Position numbers and translations under genes: made by a program
Shown: positions 1 through 11,498 of the stretch, piece after piece
How positions within the stretch are numbered: position 1 is the stretch's first letter
Layout: every line of letters begins with the position of its first letter
Origin: Corythucha ciliata
Lineage: Eukaryota > Arthropoda > Insecta > Hemiptera > Tingidae
Assembly (NCBI GenBank): GCA_038030265.1
Contig: CM075942.1
Location: 69,940,926 to 70,004,925 of the forward strand
DNA: 64,000 bases
Direction: 5' to 3'
The notes under the pieces: model-generated
What the model saw: only the letters and a program-made list of their open reading frames with translations
Databases searched by the model: none
What the model was told of the DNA's origin: nothing

Positions 1-479
1 GCGCCCCAGCAGTAGCGAACCGAGATAGTGGCGATATTCAGGGGTGGGCAAATCACAGCTTTTTGAGTAATTAATTACAAATTACAAATTACTTCCAAAA
101 AAGCGGATTAATTACAAATTACCAATTACTTTTCACTTCCAAGAATAATTACAAATTATTCAATTACAATTACTGTAATTGAATTACTTTTTCTATTACC
201 AATTACCCAAGAGCTGGATTTGTGGAACACGCAAGCGTCTTGCTCTTGTTCACTGTCATTTTTTTAGTGCGTCCAGCCAACAATCGAACGTCAGAACGGA
301 TCTTTGTGATAGGAAGCAGGAACAGCGTAGCCCCAAGATGCCATACGCGTCGCATGAGTAGGGTTGCGAAATGTCCGGGGTCAAATTTGCTAATTTGGCT
401 AATTTTGCCCCACATCCCAGCCTGCGAACTGTCACGGGGAACCCCGGATATAGTCATGGTTTGCTAATTTGGCTAATTC

Positions 480-2450
480 GGTAATGGATGATTCGTGGTC
501 TCGCGATGCAACGTCCAGACTGAAATTAAGAAAAAAATCGCTGATTCCCGGTACATGGAGGCCATTCTACGAATAAATTGTGAAAATCAACGCAAAAAGT
601 TTTGTGTAAAGTTGAGAAAACACGCTATAATACTGACAAATAAAAGACGCTTTCAGGTTAAAATTGGCCAAAAATGGCAAATTTACAACTGAAATGGCGT
701 ATAATCCCCCATTCGCGTATGAAAAAGGGAATAGGATGCTGAATGGACGATAAATTAGCACAAAACGATATTTCACATTGAAATTGGGAAAAATCGCTAA
801 TTTGCAATTTGCAGATATAGAGTTATGGAAAAACGTTAATTCCCGGATACAAAATGAACAAAACCACTAATTCGCGGCAAAAATTGAAAAATTCACCAAT
901 TAGCGCAGCTAAAATTAAGAAAAACGTTAATTTTCAGTTCAAATTGGGGGAAAAGTGCTAATTCTCAGTTAAAAATGGGAAAAATTGTTAATTTGCAGCT
1001 TAAATTGAGTCAAACGCCGATTCTTGGCAAAAATTTACAAAATTCAGTAGATAATGCACGTGTTGCATGGAGATGCTACCACGCTGCTAAAATTTAGAAA
1101 AAGCGAAAATTCGCTTGAAATTGAGAAGCATCAATAATTCACGAATTATTCGTCGTGAAATTTATAATTTAAAAATGATGATTTTTTGACAGAAAATGAT
1201 GGACAGATGTACATTTTTTGGTTTGAAAAAAAAAATTTACATTTATAATTTAAATTCGTACCTTCTGAAGGCATTTTTGTGGCTAAAATCAGAAAAATGG
1301 CAAATTCATGCATGGCTATAGTACAATGTTAAACATTACGCTAATTCGCGGCTAGAACTGAAAAGAAGCAATAATCTATATCTATAAAAGTTTTATAAAA
1401 TTGCTAATGCGGTGGTATAATGTGAAAACTCGCTAATTTGCGGGTAATATTTAGAAAATAAAATAATCATCCTGGGCCCTATTGCACTATGTTTTATTAT
1501 CAAAAATCACAGCTGTTTTATTAGCTAATATTAGCTATATTATTAGCTAATAAAACAATGTGCAATAGGGCCCTGGTCAAAATTAAGAGAAAGGTTAATT
1601 TTAAGCCTAAGAATTGAGAAATTTGCTAATTCGCGGCTAAGAATGGAAAAAATCGCCAATTTACAGCTGAAATTGCGCCAGACGCCAATTTGTGACTGAA
1701 ATTGAGAAAATTCACTAATTCACAGGTTTGAAACGCCACGACACGTCGCCGCTACAACTTAAAAAAAGCGCTAATTCGCGATTGAAATTGAGAAAAATTC
1801 TAATTTGCACCAAAAACTGAATATACGCCAATTTGCGGATTCTGAAGGTAGCTTTTCAGGCTGACCTTGAAAAAAAAAGCCAATTTGTGGCAATAGGTGA
1901 AGAAACCGCTGATTCCCGAGTAAACTGAGAAAAATCGCTCATGCATTGCGTACAAATATGGTGAAACAAAAACATAGTAATTCGTGAAAAGTCCCCCTAT
2001 TTTGCGGCTAATATTGAGGAAAACACTAAAAAAAAACGTTAATTTCCAGCTGAAACTGAGAAAAGTGCTAATCCCCTGGTAAAAAGATTAAAAAATCGGT
2101 AATATGCTGCTGAAATTGAGGAAAACGTGGATAACTAAGAAACATCGCTCTCAGGATAAAAACGATACTTTGCTGCTAAAGTTGAGAAAATGCGCAAATT
2201 CATGGCTATTGAAGGGGTTGGGGCAAAACCGCTAATCTGCGGCTGAAATTGAGAAGAACGATACACTCGGCCAAAATTGAGAAAAGCGCTAATTTGCAGG
2301 TAGAGTTCAAAAATTGCCCTTAACTGAGAGATTGAGGCTATGATGAGGCCAGCAAGATGTCCAGATTCAAGAGTGTGCTGGCTGGGTGGAATGATGACTA
2401 AAATGTGAAATTACCCGCCTCCTTTCAACCTTACGAGATTTCAATCTGAT
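480..2450. repeat. Degenerate ~30-bp tandem array, orientation A
   Basis: Successive units approximate gctaattcgcggctaaaa followed by ttgagaaaaa. Period is about 29-31 bp with heavy divergence and occasional breaks. Some units carry a CTTCTGAAGG-type landmark (about 1262 and 1845) that recurs in other arrays of the window. The short open frames here come from the repeat period and are not genes. Confidence 0.85.
1474..1573. mobile_element. Small palindromic MITE
   Basis: A 100-bp inverted repeat: gggccctattgcac at the left mirrors gtgcaatagggccc at the right, with AT-rich arms (ttttatta, tattagctaa) meeting in the centre. It has no coding capacity. It interrupts the ~30-bp array, so it inserted after the array formed. 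Confidence 0.7.
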
Positions 2451-2873
2451 CCTTCCCCCTCCCCAAGACAAATTCCTACTTACGCCACTGGTTTGGGGTT
2501 TTGATCTTTGAAACTTTTTTACCGTTTTTCTCAAATTTCAAATTGGCAACCCTAAGCTCGAGGATATCGCTCGTGTCATAATTGCTTTGAAGCTCTTTTT
2601 TTTTTCAGAGAATTTCATGCAAAAGCTCCTCCAAAAGCTCCATGTAAGGCGCGAAATAGTACCCGCTGAGTTTTCGAAGTAATATTGGCTCTGAAGATGG
2701 AATTGAAATTGGTAATTGTTAATTACAAATTACTTCGAAAAAGTGCTTTTAATTACAAATTATCAATTACAATGGCGTGTTGTTATCAATTACAAATTAC
2801 CAATTACTGATTGTAATTGAATTACGTAATTCAATTACATGTAATTCAATTACTGCCCAGCCCTGGCGATAGT

Positions 2874-5048
2874 ATTGGGCGGACTGGCAATTATCAATTA
2901 TACGCAGGTGTGTAATTCACTATGGGTGATGCCGAGTTGCGCTGGTATTTAATTCACCCGCACACATAATATACCACATATAATATTATGGTGTGATGAT
3001 GGTCAAAACCTTCTACGGCTAAAATCACGATGTCTGATGCCACGAATAATCGTTGGTCAGAATATCCGTGACTTGACAGAGAGAGAGAGAGAGAGAGAGA
3101 AAGTTAACTCGTTTGAGGAAAATCTATCGTCCTTGGAATACGACAAAAATAAATTAAAGAAACCTGTCGGGAAAACCACATTGACTCCTCTTGTGTAACA
3201 AAGATCCGAAGTTCCTACAAGATGTTTTTTTTTTGTCTTCCACACCTGTCCCGTACCCATTAGTTGTTTTTTTTCTCTCTCTCTCACAAACTCTCTTATG
3301 TTTTCCTTCCTGGCCCACCTGCAATGCTTTAAAAGAAGTCTTGTGTACCCTCTCATCTGTTCTATTGGAAGTGTTATTAATATTTTATTCGTCATTAATG
3401 ATACGCATGCCTCTATAATATACTCCTTTTTCACCTGAAAGTCTCGTTAGTACCTTGACCTCATTCAATTAAGATTTCTTCTTTTTTTTAATCGTAAAAC
3501 CGTCACGTACTGTTTCAGTCGTCGTCGACCAATTTATCATTTCGATGCATTCAGCAGAAGAATCGGACGCGAAACAACACGAAAAACAACTTTCAATAGT
3601 AAAACAACGGGTCATCTTGAACAGATCGACTGTTATGAAAAAACTGAAAACAAGATCCTTTTCGTCGCCTTGAAAAGGAGCAGGGGTAGATAATTTTTGT
3701 AAAAGAGATATCGCCCTTTTGTTTGAATGTAAATAATAAAAAAAAACAAAAAAAAACAAGGAAATATTTCATTCCGCGATGAAATTCAGTAATGTGTACC
3801 TATTCCATTCGCTCACTGTTAAGAAAAGGTAATTTAATTAGACTTCTCCTTTTTATTTTAATCAATCATTCGTTTCGTACAATTTAAAACCCTGCGGAAA
3901 AAGATCATTTCAGCTCAACGTTTACGTTCAGTGAGCCAGCAGAGCCCCCTCCCCCTCCTCCCCCCCCCTGAGGGAGGCGTTGCCGGAATGTTTGGACAAA
4001 AAGTTGGAAGTCCAAACAGAAAAAATGATGGTGAGGGGGTAAACAAATCTGAGGCTAATAGAGAGATCAATTAACGGGTAACGTGCGGTGGGTGTGGGCA
4101 TCAGCATGGCCACTTTTTTTTTTTTTTTTTACGTGGGACGCTCGCAGACGAATTAATTGAGTAACCAACCTCCTTACACTACCTTGTGAGAGGGGGGGGG
4201 GTACCTTGAGAAAACCTGAGCTGAGACTATTATGTTTCAATGGAAAATGAGCGAGATCGAGATAATTCAATTTTATGAGCCTCTACTGTACCTCAAACCC
4301 GTATTATAGGCAAGGATTGTGAAGTCCTTCGCCACATAACGCCACACCACATGTCGTTACAGATGTCCTACAACAAAATTAAAGACCATGTGCACGATAT
4401 AGTGCAACCGTCGGATTTCCCCTCATCCACGCCGTTGAGGCTTCTCTCTACCACTGAGACTTTAAAAGTAATTTAATTGCAAACTGCGTTTAAGTTCGTT
4501 GACGTGACGATTAGTAACGTATCCTTTCTTTCACGTAATTAGGTAATGTTTTGGCAAAACGCCGTTTGAGCAATAACAAAACGCATGACTGATTTTAAAA
4601 GTGAAGGCAGCGAGAGTGAAGAAAACATAAAAAAAAAAAATAAATAAAAGGAGGGAATTTCTTGGCAAAAACTAATCCTGTAGCTGTGTGCAGGAGCGGT
4701 GTACTAAACTGTTAGTTTTATGCAACAGGGCATCGATTACATAAAAAACCGCACTCTTATAATACTAGTAGAAAGACAGTAAAAGTTTCGTTTCGTGAAC
4801 ATATTCAAGTCGTTCTAGCGATAAGAGAAAACGAGATTGATGACATTAAGTGAAAGACTTCAAGTCATATTCTTGGAACAATTTTCGAGCAAATTATAAT
4901 ATCCGTTCATATCGTGTTCCACGTCCACAAACTTCTGATGACGCGCAACCATTACTGACAAATGCGTTGATGGACAGAAGCTTTGCAACAGTCTTGTTTC
5001 ATTCACAGCACGCTATTGATTTTTTTTTTCTTCTTGTTTTTACACTTC
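2874..5048. other. Gene-free stretch with simple repeats
   Basis: I see no recognisable gene or mobile-element end. There is a (GA)n microsatellite at about 3078-3101, several A or T runs (for example 4117-4130), C and G runs near 3960 and 4192, and only short open frames without domains. Confidence 0.6.
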
Positions 5049-5185
5049 TAGCGTTCCCCATTTGCACAAAATTCTGCATTTGGGCAGTTCATTTCCACCC
5101 GTCTTTACTGAATTAAATCATTTGTTAGTGGAGAAGACGGGCCGAAATGAATAGTTGCAGAATTTTGTGCAAATGGGGAACGCTA
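5049..5185. mobile_element. Hairpin MITE-like inverted repeat
   Basis: tagcgttccccatttgcaca at 5049 is mirrored exactly at the right end (tgtgcaaatggggaacgcta, ending 5185). Pairing continues inward through the gaattttgtg/attctgca and cattt/cgggc segments with mismatches. The 137-bp unit has no coding capacity. No target duplication was identified. Confidence 0.65.
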
Positions 5186-5205
5186 TTAATCTTCTTCCCC
5201 CGCGG

Positions 5206-5238
<33 letters not shown>

Positions 5239-6213
5239 GGTTTAGACGCCATTACAGTCCAACTTCCGCTCTCATGACTCTTGCGGGATTTTTTTTCTTC
5301 TTCTTCTTAACATACGGTGTGAACCTTAGAGCCTATAAGTAAGCGATGCCTACTTCAAGCAGATTCTCTGTCTCTCTCTCTCTCTCTAAAAAAAAAAAGT
5401 AGTTGAGGCCGTCTCACAATGAATAGTTCAGCGCTCGTTATGTTCCAAGGAAAAAGACCAGTCACTCGTGCGGAGGGAGAGTGGAGGAGGAATTAGATGG
5501 AATTAGATATCAGTAAGGAACACCGTTCCATTTAATACAAAAGAGAAAAATTGTCTACACCGCGCAACGGTAATTAGCGAGGATTCAATTTGTTTAGTTA
5601 GAAAGTGTGTCAGTTAGAGGCATTGTCATAAGCGGTTTCACTTGAGAGCATCTTAAACGCATGGCGATATGGTGGGCGAACTGCGAAGAGTTCAGTTCTT
5701 ACTTTTTTATTTTATTTATTCCTTCAAGAGAAAACTCGCGTCAGTTTTGGGTTTGGGAGTCGAAATTTTGGATGAACGCAAGTACACGAAGAAGATGTGA
5801 GTAAAAGCGCGCAAGAGGAATCAAGGAAGGAGCGTACAAAATGGACAATTGATTCGATTTGACCTATAGGGGCATTTACGTTTAGTATACACGAGAAGAG
5901 CAATCAATCACGTAATGATCGTTTAACCCAAATAATTATAGGATTTTTTTTTCTGTTTGATGTAATGAGATCTCCATAGGTACACGTGTTTACCTATGTG
6001 AGTGATCATATGTGACTTACTTTTGATTTATTATTATAAAAATATAGATTTGCTTTTCCTGTTCATTCGAACAGCTCTCGTTATTCTTACATGGTGGCAG
6101 ATCGGTAAAATTTATCGGCATGGAAGAATTGGTTTAAATCTTAGCCGATGCAATTGGAAAAGCTCAGGCTACCAACGAGATATCAGCGCCTGGAAGCTTC
6201 TCCTTACCGCCTC
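5186..6213. other. Gene-free stretch
   Basis: Holds a T run at about 5216-5239, a (TC)n stretch at about 5369-5388 and an A run just after it. Nothing coding is recognised. Confidence 0.55.
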
Positions 6214-6262
6214 ACAGGGGCGGATCCACAGGGGGGGTAATAGGGGTAACTACCCCCCCCCC
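6214..6262. repeat. GC-rich transposon-terminus-like sequence
   Basis: CAGGGGCGGATCCACAGG followed by G and C runs resembles the CAGTGGCGGATCC-type termini seen at 63911 and, inverted, at about 2482 and 48409. The partner end was not found, so this is probably a solo or decayed end of a DNA element. Confidence 0.4.
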
Positions 6263-6777
6263 CAGGTTGATTTTTTAAAAAAGATAGAGAGAACATCACG
6301 ACGATTTCCTGAGGACAAGCAGTGGTCGGCACTCTTATCTGTCGATTCTCTCATACAAATGCTACCCCCTCCCCAGCAATGCCAATTTCGTAGCCTCACC
6401 TTTTCATAAATTGAATCTTCATGTATGAGATCGTGCAGAAGTCTTTTCATGTTGAGAAATGTATCATTAATGTAAAGAGCTGCACCTTTTTGGTAGGACC
6501 TATTAGACCGATGAATACGTTCGCCCTGTTTTCGAAGAAAATCAAATACACCTTACCTTTTTGCAGGGTATAGATTACCTCTCCAAGATGTTTCCACCAT
6601 GAAATTTAGGTGGAAAACTCATGAGACATCCTTATACACCCTGAATCACACCCCAAAATGTCATTAACTTTGGAATTGTGACACTAACAAGCTACCTGAC
6701 TGCTGGTCTATACATGTAGATGGTTGTTTGAATTTTAAAGGAAATTCAGTGCTCTACAATGTCTTAAAGCTAGATTT

Positions 6778-6900
6778 TCTTAGCAGCGCAAAACGCTCAG
6801 CGCAGCGTCTTTTAAATTGTTTACTAGTCGAAAAGTGAAGATGTAACTAGGAATAAATGTAAAATGCGCTGCGCTCGCTAAGCGTTTTGCGCCGCTGTTG
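6778..6900. mobile_element. Hairpin MITE-like inverted repeat
   Basis: The arm at 6782-6807 (agcagcgcaaaacgct then cagcgcagcg) is mirrored at 6865-6896 (gcgctgcgctcgc then agcgttttgcgccgct) around an AT-rich centre. A motif ggtggaaaactcatga occurs on both sides at about 6610 and 7018, hinting at a larger repeated unit. No target duplication was defined. Confidence 0.5.
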
Positions 6901-7189
6901 GAAAACCCAGTTTTACGGGAAATTTCCATAGAACGCGTACTACTTTTCGAGTTACAGGCAAAAAAACTCGGGTTTTCGGCGCTACTGAAGTGGAGCCCTT
7001 CTGGCGGGGAAATTTTGGTGGAAAACTCATGAAAATGACTCATTTTATTTTGTAGCAATTAAAAAAATAATAATTAGCGATTTTTTGGCAGAAATGACCA
7101 TTTTTGGGGAAAAATAGGGCTCTTCAAAACCAGTGGTTTAACCAGTAAAATTCAAACGATCCTTGCGGTTTTTAGCGTGCTAAAAATCG

Positions 7190-7210
7190 TAAGACCCCGT
7201 TCACAATCTC
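7190..7210. mobile_element. Left part of a palindromic MITE split by the Jockey element
   Basis: taagaccccgttcacaatct at the left mirrors the end at 11609-11636 (gtagagcttgtgaacgggcc then tta). The remainder of the MITE lies beyond the LINE at 11499-11636. Its last ten bases (tcacaatctc) are the LINE target duplication. Without the LINE and one duplication copy the MITE would be about 150 bp. Confidence 0.7.
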
Positions 7211-7449
7211 TTTTTTTTTTTTTTTTTTTTTTATTAAGATAACTTTTTATTCATTTAGAATATTACAGTTGTGAATCACAATGATTGAATACAGAAGCGT
7301 GGGACGTGTAATCAGGTACAATTCATCAATTGCGCTGAACCAGAGTAGGTTGCCAGATGACTAGATTGAAACATCACATTATGATCACATCAGCTAAAGG
7401 TTATTATTCCGTATCACAGCCAGTATCACAGTCATAAGTAGTGCAATTT

Positions 7450-10137
7450 TTAATTGCTCAGCGAGTCTTGAAGACGCTTCCTTTTCAGCCGTCGCTGTTG
7501 AGGCGGGAGAGGGGGATGGGATGCAAGATCCTGTAGTAATACGTTTTGGTGAGCTGCCATTGAAGAGTGAAGCCTGCTGTATGATATTTTTATTGTGTCG
7601 GCCACTTCATGAAGTTTCAAGTCTGAGTGAAGAACCGAATTTCTCACAAACCACGGTGCCCCAGTGATCATTCTGAGGGCACGATTTTGAGTAGTTTGCA
7701 CCCGTCTGATATGGCTCTTTGCAGCTGATCCCCATATCCCACTGGAGTATTGCCAAATTGGCCTTACCAGAGTGACGTATACCAGCCTTTTATGGTAGAG
7801 TGGAAGAGATGATCGACTGTTAAGTATGCTTTTAAGCTGGGTTAACCTGTTACGGGTTTTTGTCACCAGATGTTGAATGTGGGATGCCCAAGTGAGTTTC
7901 GAATCAAGAGTGAGCCCTAAGTATCTAACTTGATCGGTAGAGGGGATAGTACTACCATTCAATACTATCGATGTAGAGGGCACACATCGAAGTGTAAACG
8001 TTATTAGCGACGACTTACTGGGGTTCATTAGTACTCGCCAGGACCGGCACCACACGCTCACTTTATTCACGAACTGCTGCATCCTATTTTTGGCTTCATC
8101 GAGTGATTCGGCTTTGCAGAGGGCTGCTACGTCATCGGCAAACTGAGCTACTGTTACGTTTTGCGAAGACGGAAAATCATGCACGTAAATCAAATATAGG
8201 AATGGGCCCAGTACACTCCCTTGCGGCACTCCCGAGGTTGCTACTTTAGGCGACGATATGGATTCCCCGCATTTGACAGAGAATGTGCGACTAGACAAGT
8301 AAGACTGCACCAACCTGTAGTAAGTGTCCGGGACTCGATCCTTTATTTTATAGAGCAGGCCGGAATGCCACACTTTGTCGAACGCCTTTTCAGAGTCCAA
8401 GAATACGCCGAGGCACACCTTCTTTTCCTCGTATGTTTTTAGAATTTCTTCCACAACTCTATGAAGCTGATGAGGGCATGAGTGATGTTGCCTGAAGCCG
8501 AATTGAGTATTGGGGAGAAGACAAGAGAGGTGAGTCAGGAGCTTAGGAAGTAGAAGCCTTTCAAATATCTTGGAAAAGATGGTCAGAAGGCTGATTGGTC
8601 TGTAGCTGGACGGATCATTTGTGTTTTTATTTGGCTTCTTTATCATCACTATCCGTGCATGTTTCCAAACGTTTGGGTAGTGGGTTGTTCTCAGGATAGC
8701 GTTGTAAATTTGTGTTAAAAACACTAGTCCTTTCCGAGGCAATGCTTTAAGAAGAGGCTGCGTTATTGCATCGTGACCTGGCGCTTTTTTTGAGGGTGAT
8801 CGATTTATAGCATTCCTTACCTGTCCAGGGGTGAAGTGATCATGAAAAGGGGTCAACATGAGAGGTTCTCGCAGACAGTCTTCAACGTAATTTGTGAATT
8901 CGGGATCATGCGAAGTATGTGGGGAGAATTGATCCTTGAGAAGATTAGCAAAGAGGTTGCATTTTTCACTTGACGTGGCATACCATGCCTGGCCAACTCT
9001 TAGAGGGGGAGAATCGTTTGACTCCTTTGTGAGCATCTTTGTCTTTCTCCATAGAGACCCGTCCTTGGCTGTCAAAGCAGTAATAGCGTTTTGAGAGGCC
9101 GCATTCTTTTCGTTTAGGATAGATTGAGTCAATTCCTTAGTCGCCCTGTTGTATCGCAGCTTGTCACTAGGGTGCTTGGTTCTAATCCACTCCGCTCGAG
9201 CTCTCTTCTTGACAGTTAAGAGCTGTTCGATGATAGGAGATGGCTTGAATGCGTGAGGAAAGCTTGAGTTGGCTGCAGAAGCTTCACTCGCGGCCGTCTG
9301 AATTATGTTGGTGAAACTAGAGACCGCAGCATCTATATCACTAGGAGTTTTTAAAGGCACTTTTAGCGCGACTTTATCCTGTATAATGTCTCTATACTTC
9401 TTCCAGTTAAAAGGATGGCGAATAAGACCCGCTTTGGGGGACGGGCTTAACTCGAGCGAGAGCTTTGCTACTACTGGAAAGTGGTCTGAGTGCAACTCTT
9501 TGGTAACGTTTGGGACGGAATATAAAAGATGACTGACGTGCTTGCCTATGAAGAAGTCTAACAAATCCGGAGCTCGATGAGAGTCGTGTGGGTAGTAAGT
9601 TGGCTCGGCTGGATGGATTACTTCCAGCTGGTGGGCTATCACGGTGTCATGCAAAATTCTTCCTCTTGGGCTGGCAAGTCGAGAGCCCCACCGAGGGTGC
9701 TTGGCATTGAAGTCTCCTCCCAAGAGAAAACGAGGCTTCATTGCATGGACAATGCCCCAGAAATCTGCTTGAACCATCTTGTTTTCCGGTGCGGAATAAA
9801 ATGCACCCAGCTGTAGCTGGCGACCTTGGAATTGTACTGAAACTCGTGCAATCTGGAATTCAGTCTCTTGAATGGGAGGTAACAGGTCATGTGGGATCTT
9901 ATTGTTAACTATCACAGCTGAGCCTCCTTTGCGACTCCCGCTTGGGTGGTCTGAGCGGTAGATTTTATATCCGGGGATGTGCGAATGTATGTTATGGGAG
10001 AGCTTGGTTTCAGAGATAAGTATAACATCCAAATTATGGCATTTAATGAAGAGCTCTAAGTCATGGTACTTATTGTTTAAACCTTGGGCATTCCATGTGC
10101 AAACGTTAATCGAGGAGATTGAAGGAGTAGAGCTCAT
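7450..10137 (-). CDS. Jockey ORF2: endonuclease-reverse transcriptase (895 aa)
   Basis: This is the polyprotein that nicks target DNA and reverse-transcribes element RNA in place. The N-terminal apurinic-like endonuclease (about residues 8-225) shows CTWNAQGLN, ISETKLS, GGDFNAKHP and SDHFPV, so the metal-binding and catalytic residues are present. The RT domain (about 470-740) has YRPISLL, the motif A segment FLDSEKAFDKVW, GVPQGSVLGP and the catalytic FADD at about residues 666-669. A C-terminal segment without RNase H follows. The ATG overlaps the ORF1 stop as ATGA at 10134-10137, so translation probably depends on termination-reinitiation or a similar coupling. No stop or frameshift was found; the copy may be competent. 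Confidence 0.95.
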   Translation of the reverse strand: MSSTPSISSINVCTWNAQGLNNKYHDLELFIKCHNLDVILISETKLSHNIHSHIPGYKIYRSDHPSGSRKGGSAVIVNNKIPHDLLPPIQETEFQIARVSVQFQGRQLQLGAFYSAPENKMVQADFWGIVHAMKPRFLLGGDFNAKHPRWGSRLASPRGRILHDTVIAHQLEVIHPAEPTYYPHDSHRAPDLLDFFIGKHVSHLLYSVPNVTKELHSDHFPVVAKLSLELSPSPKAGLIRHPFNWKKYRDIIQDKVALKVPLKTPSDIDAAVSSFTNIIQTAASEASAANSSFPHAFKPSPIIEQLLTVKKRARAEWIRTKHPSDKLRYNRATKELTQSILNEKNAASQNAITALTAKDGSLWRKTKMLTKESNDSPPLRVGQAWYATSSEKCNLFANLLKDQFSPHTSHDPEFTNYVEDCLREPLMLTPFHDHFTPGQVRNAINRSPSKKAPGHDAITQPLLKALPRKGLVFLTQIYNAILRTTHYPNVWKHARIVMIKKPNKNTNDPSSYRPISLLTIFSKIFERLLLPKLLTHLSCLLPNTQFGFRQHHSCPHQLHRVVEEILKTYEEKKVCLGVFLDSEKAFDKVWHSGLLYKIKDRVPDTYYRLVQSYLSSRTFSVKCGESISSPKVATSGVPQGSVLGPFLYLIYVHDFPSSQNVTVAQFADDVAALCKAESLDEAKNRMQQFVNKVSVWCRSWRVLMNPSKSSLITFTLRCVPSTSIVLNGSTIPSTDQVRYLGLTLDSKLTWASHIQHLVTKTRNRLTQLKSILNSRSSLPLYHKRLVYVTLVRPIWQYSSGIWGSAAKSHIRRVQTTQNRALRMITGAPWFVRNSVLHSDLKLHEVADTIKISYSRLHSSMAAHQNVLLQDLASHPPLPPQQRRLKRKRLQDSLSN

Positions 10138-11207
10138 GGTTTCTGCGGTAGGAGAACCGGAAGTATCTGTGCTAATGTCTGTATCAATGGCTGGAGCAAT
10201 GATATTAAAGAGTCGATTTTGCGGAGCATGCTCTCTAGGGCTGGCTCTTGATTTTCCGTAACTACAGTGGCGTAGGTCCTTCCTCGGGGATCGGCGGTGG
10301 GCTGTAACCTCGAAGGGAACGCAGAATATTGTTTCGGATCGCTAGACGTCGCATTTCTAGGGCACTCCGTTGCTGGAGGATTAGCTGGCCTAACCTGCTG
10401 TAATTTTTTATATGCAGGACACCCTCTGTAGTTGGCCGTGTGCTGGCCATTACAGTTTACACAAGTGGGAGGGGCGCTAGGAGCTTTAGTGCAAGCTTCG
10501 GTGGAATGATTTTGGTTGCATTTGACACACCTCGGCATTCGTTGGCAATAGTTTTTTGTATGCCCAAAATCCTGGCAACGCGTGCATTGCAGTACTGCTC
10601 GACGGGGTCTGGGTGGTTCAACCTTGATTTTTGAATAGTATAACTTTTCCAAGGAATATATTTCTGAATTCTTTGGATTTTGTTTAAGATCTAGGAAGAA
10701 CAGTGGGAGGGGTGATTTGGTTACGGGGTGGAATACGGGGATCATTTGGGCTGGTTCGTATCCCTTCGATTCCAGTTCCTTGATCATTTCTAGGGTGTCG
10801 CATGATGGGTGAAGTCCCCTAACCACGACGCGGAAGTGACGCTCATTTTTGAGTTGGAACGTGTGGAACTCGGCCTTGCTTTTTTGAAGGTAATCTACAA
10901 TTTTTCTATAGTCGTCGATAGTATCGCAGTTTACTTTGACCTTTCCATCGGTTGTGTGGTGACGAAAGTTTTCGATTTTTAATGCAGTAATATCCCGTAG
11001 GAATGTGTTTATGTTATTAACGTTGCAAATGAAAATAGGCGGCGGTTTTGGTGTCTTTGCGGAAGATGTTTCGGTTACCATGGCATTCGTGCTGGACTCT
11101 TCGAGGTCACTGAGAGGCTCGAATCTATTGGTAGAAACAAACGGTGAATCAGTATGCGTTACCTTTCGCTTTTTAGACGAAAGAGACTCGTCTTTTGTAT
11201 TCCCCAT
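10134..11207 (-). CDS. Jockey ORF1: Gag-like nucleic-acid-binding protein (357 aa)
   Basis: The protein binds element RNA and packages it with ORF2 in a ribonucleoprotein. The basic N terminus starts MGNTKDESLSSKKRK. A PRE_C2HC-like region (about residues 85-190) precedes CCHC-type zinc knuckles at roughly residues 207-265: CTRCQDFGHTKNYC, then CVKCNQNHSTEAC, then CVNCNGQHTANYRGC. That triple-knuckle order is typical of Jockey-clade Gag proteins. A proline-rich tail follows. The start is a real ATG at 11207 and the stop overlaps the ORF2 start by 4 nt. The frame is intact. Confidence 0.93.
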   Translation of the reverse strand: MGNTKDESLSSKKRKVTHTDSPFVSTNRFEPLSDLEESSTNAMVTETSSAKTPKPPPIFICNVNNINTFLRDITALKIENFRHHTTDGKVKVNCDTIDDYRKIVDYLQKSKAEFHTFQLKNERHFRVVVRGLHPSCDTLEMIKELESKGYEPAQMIPVFHPVTKSPLPLFFLDLKQNPKNSEIYSLEKLYYSKIKVEPPRPRRAVLQCTRCQDFGHTKNYCQRMPRCVKCNQNHSTEACTKAPSAPPTCVNCNGQHTANYRGCPAYKKLQQVRPANPPATECPRNATSSDPKQYSAFPSRLQPTADPRGRTYATVVTENQEPALESMLRKIDSLISLLQPLIQTLAQILPVLLPQKP

Positions 11208-11498
11208 TGCGGGGGGCGCAGGAGAGGAGATTTCGTTGCCCTTAATCTCTCTTATCCCAAAGGTCAGAGAAATAGACCGGGAGATATGACAATCAATCGA
11301 CCGTCAAACTAGGGTAATTGCGATGAACAAGAAGTACGAAGTTCAGAAAAACTAATAGAAATAAATATGCACGACTCGCGAATTAAATTAACTGTTGACG
11401 AGTAAACAGTAATTACATTACGAGAGGCACGTAATAATAAAACGTATATAAATAAGATTAATTACGATGTGAACACAACAAGAGCCAAAGGCTAACTG

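Larger units (their letters stand above)
39..2865. mobile_element. hAT-like non-autonomous DNA element carrying a ~30-bp repeat array
   Basis: The left end reads CAGGGGTGGGCA and the right end, on the opposite strand, CAGGGCTGGGCA. Both ends run into AT-rich TAATTACAAATTAC-type subterminal repeats (about 60-190 and 2700-2860). The flanks 31-38 (gcgatatt) and 2866-2873 (gcgatagt) match at 7 of 8 bases, the 8-bp target duplication expected of hAT transposons. There is no transposase frame inside. The interior is mainly the degenerate array listed separately, plus a small palindromic MITE. A CAGTGGCG-type terminus on the minus strand near 2447-2482 suggests that a second element lies inside the right part. 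Superfamily assignment rests on duplication length and end style only. Confidence 0.72.
7211..11498 (-). mobile_element. Full-length Jockey-type non-LTR retrotransposon
   Basis: Minus-strand element with a 5' UTR of about 290 bp (11208-11498, starting CAGTTAG), ORF1, ORF2, a short 3' UTR with AATAAA near 7246-7251, and a poly(A) tail seen as a T run at 7211-7232. The 10-bp sequence tcacaatctc flanks it at 7201-7210 and 11499-11508, a perfect target-site duplication. Both ORFs are open with their expected motifs. Length of 4.29 kb and layout fit the Jockey clade. Transcription of such elements usually depends on an internal 5' promoter. The intact structure implies recent insertion. Confidence 0.93.
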
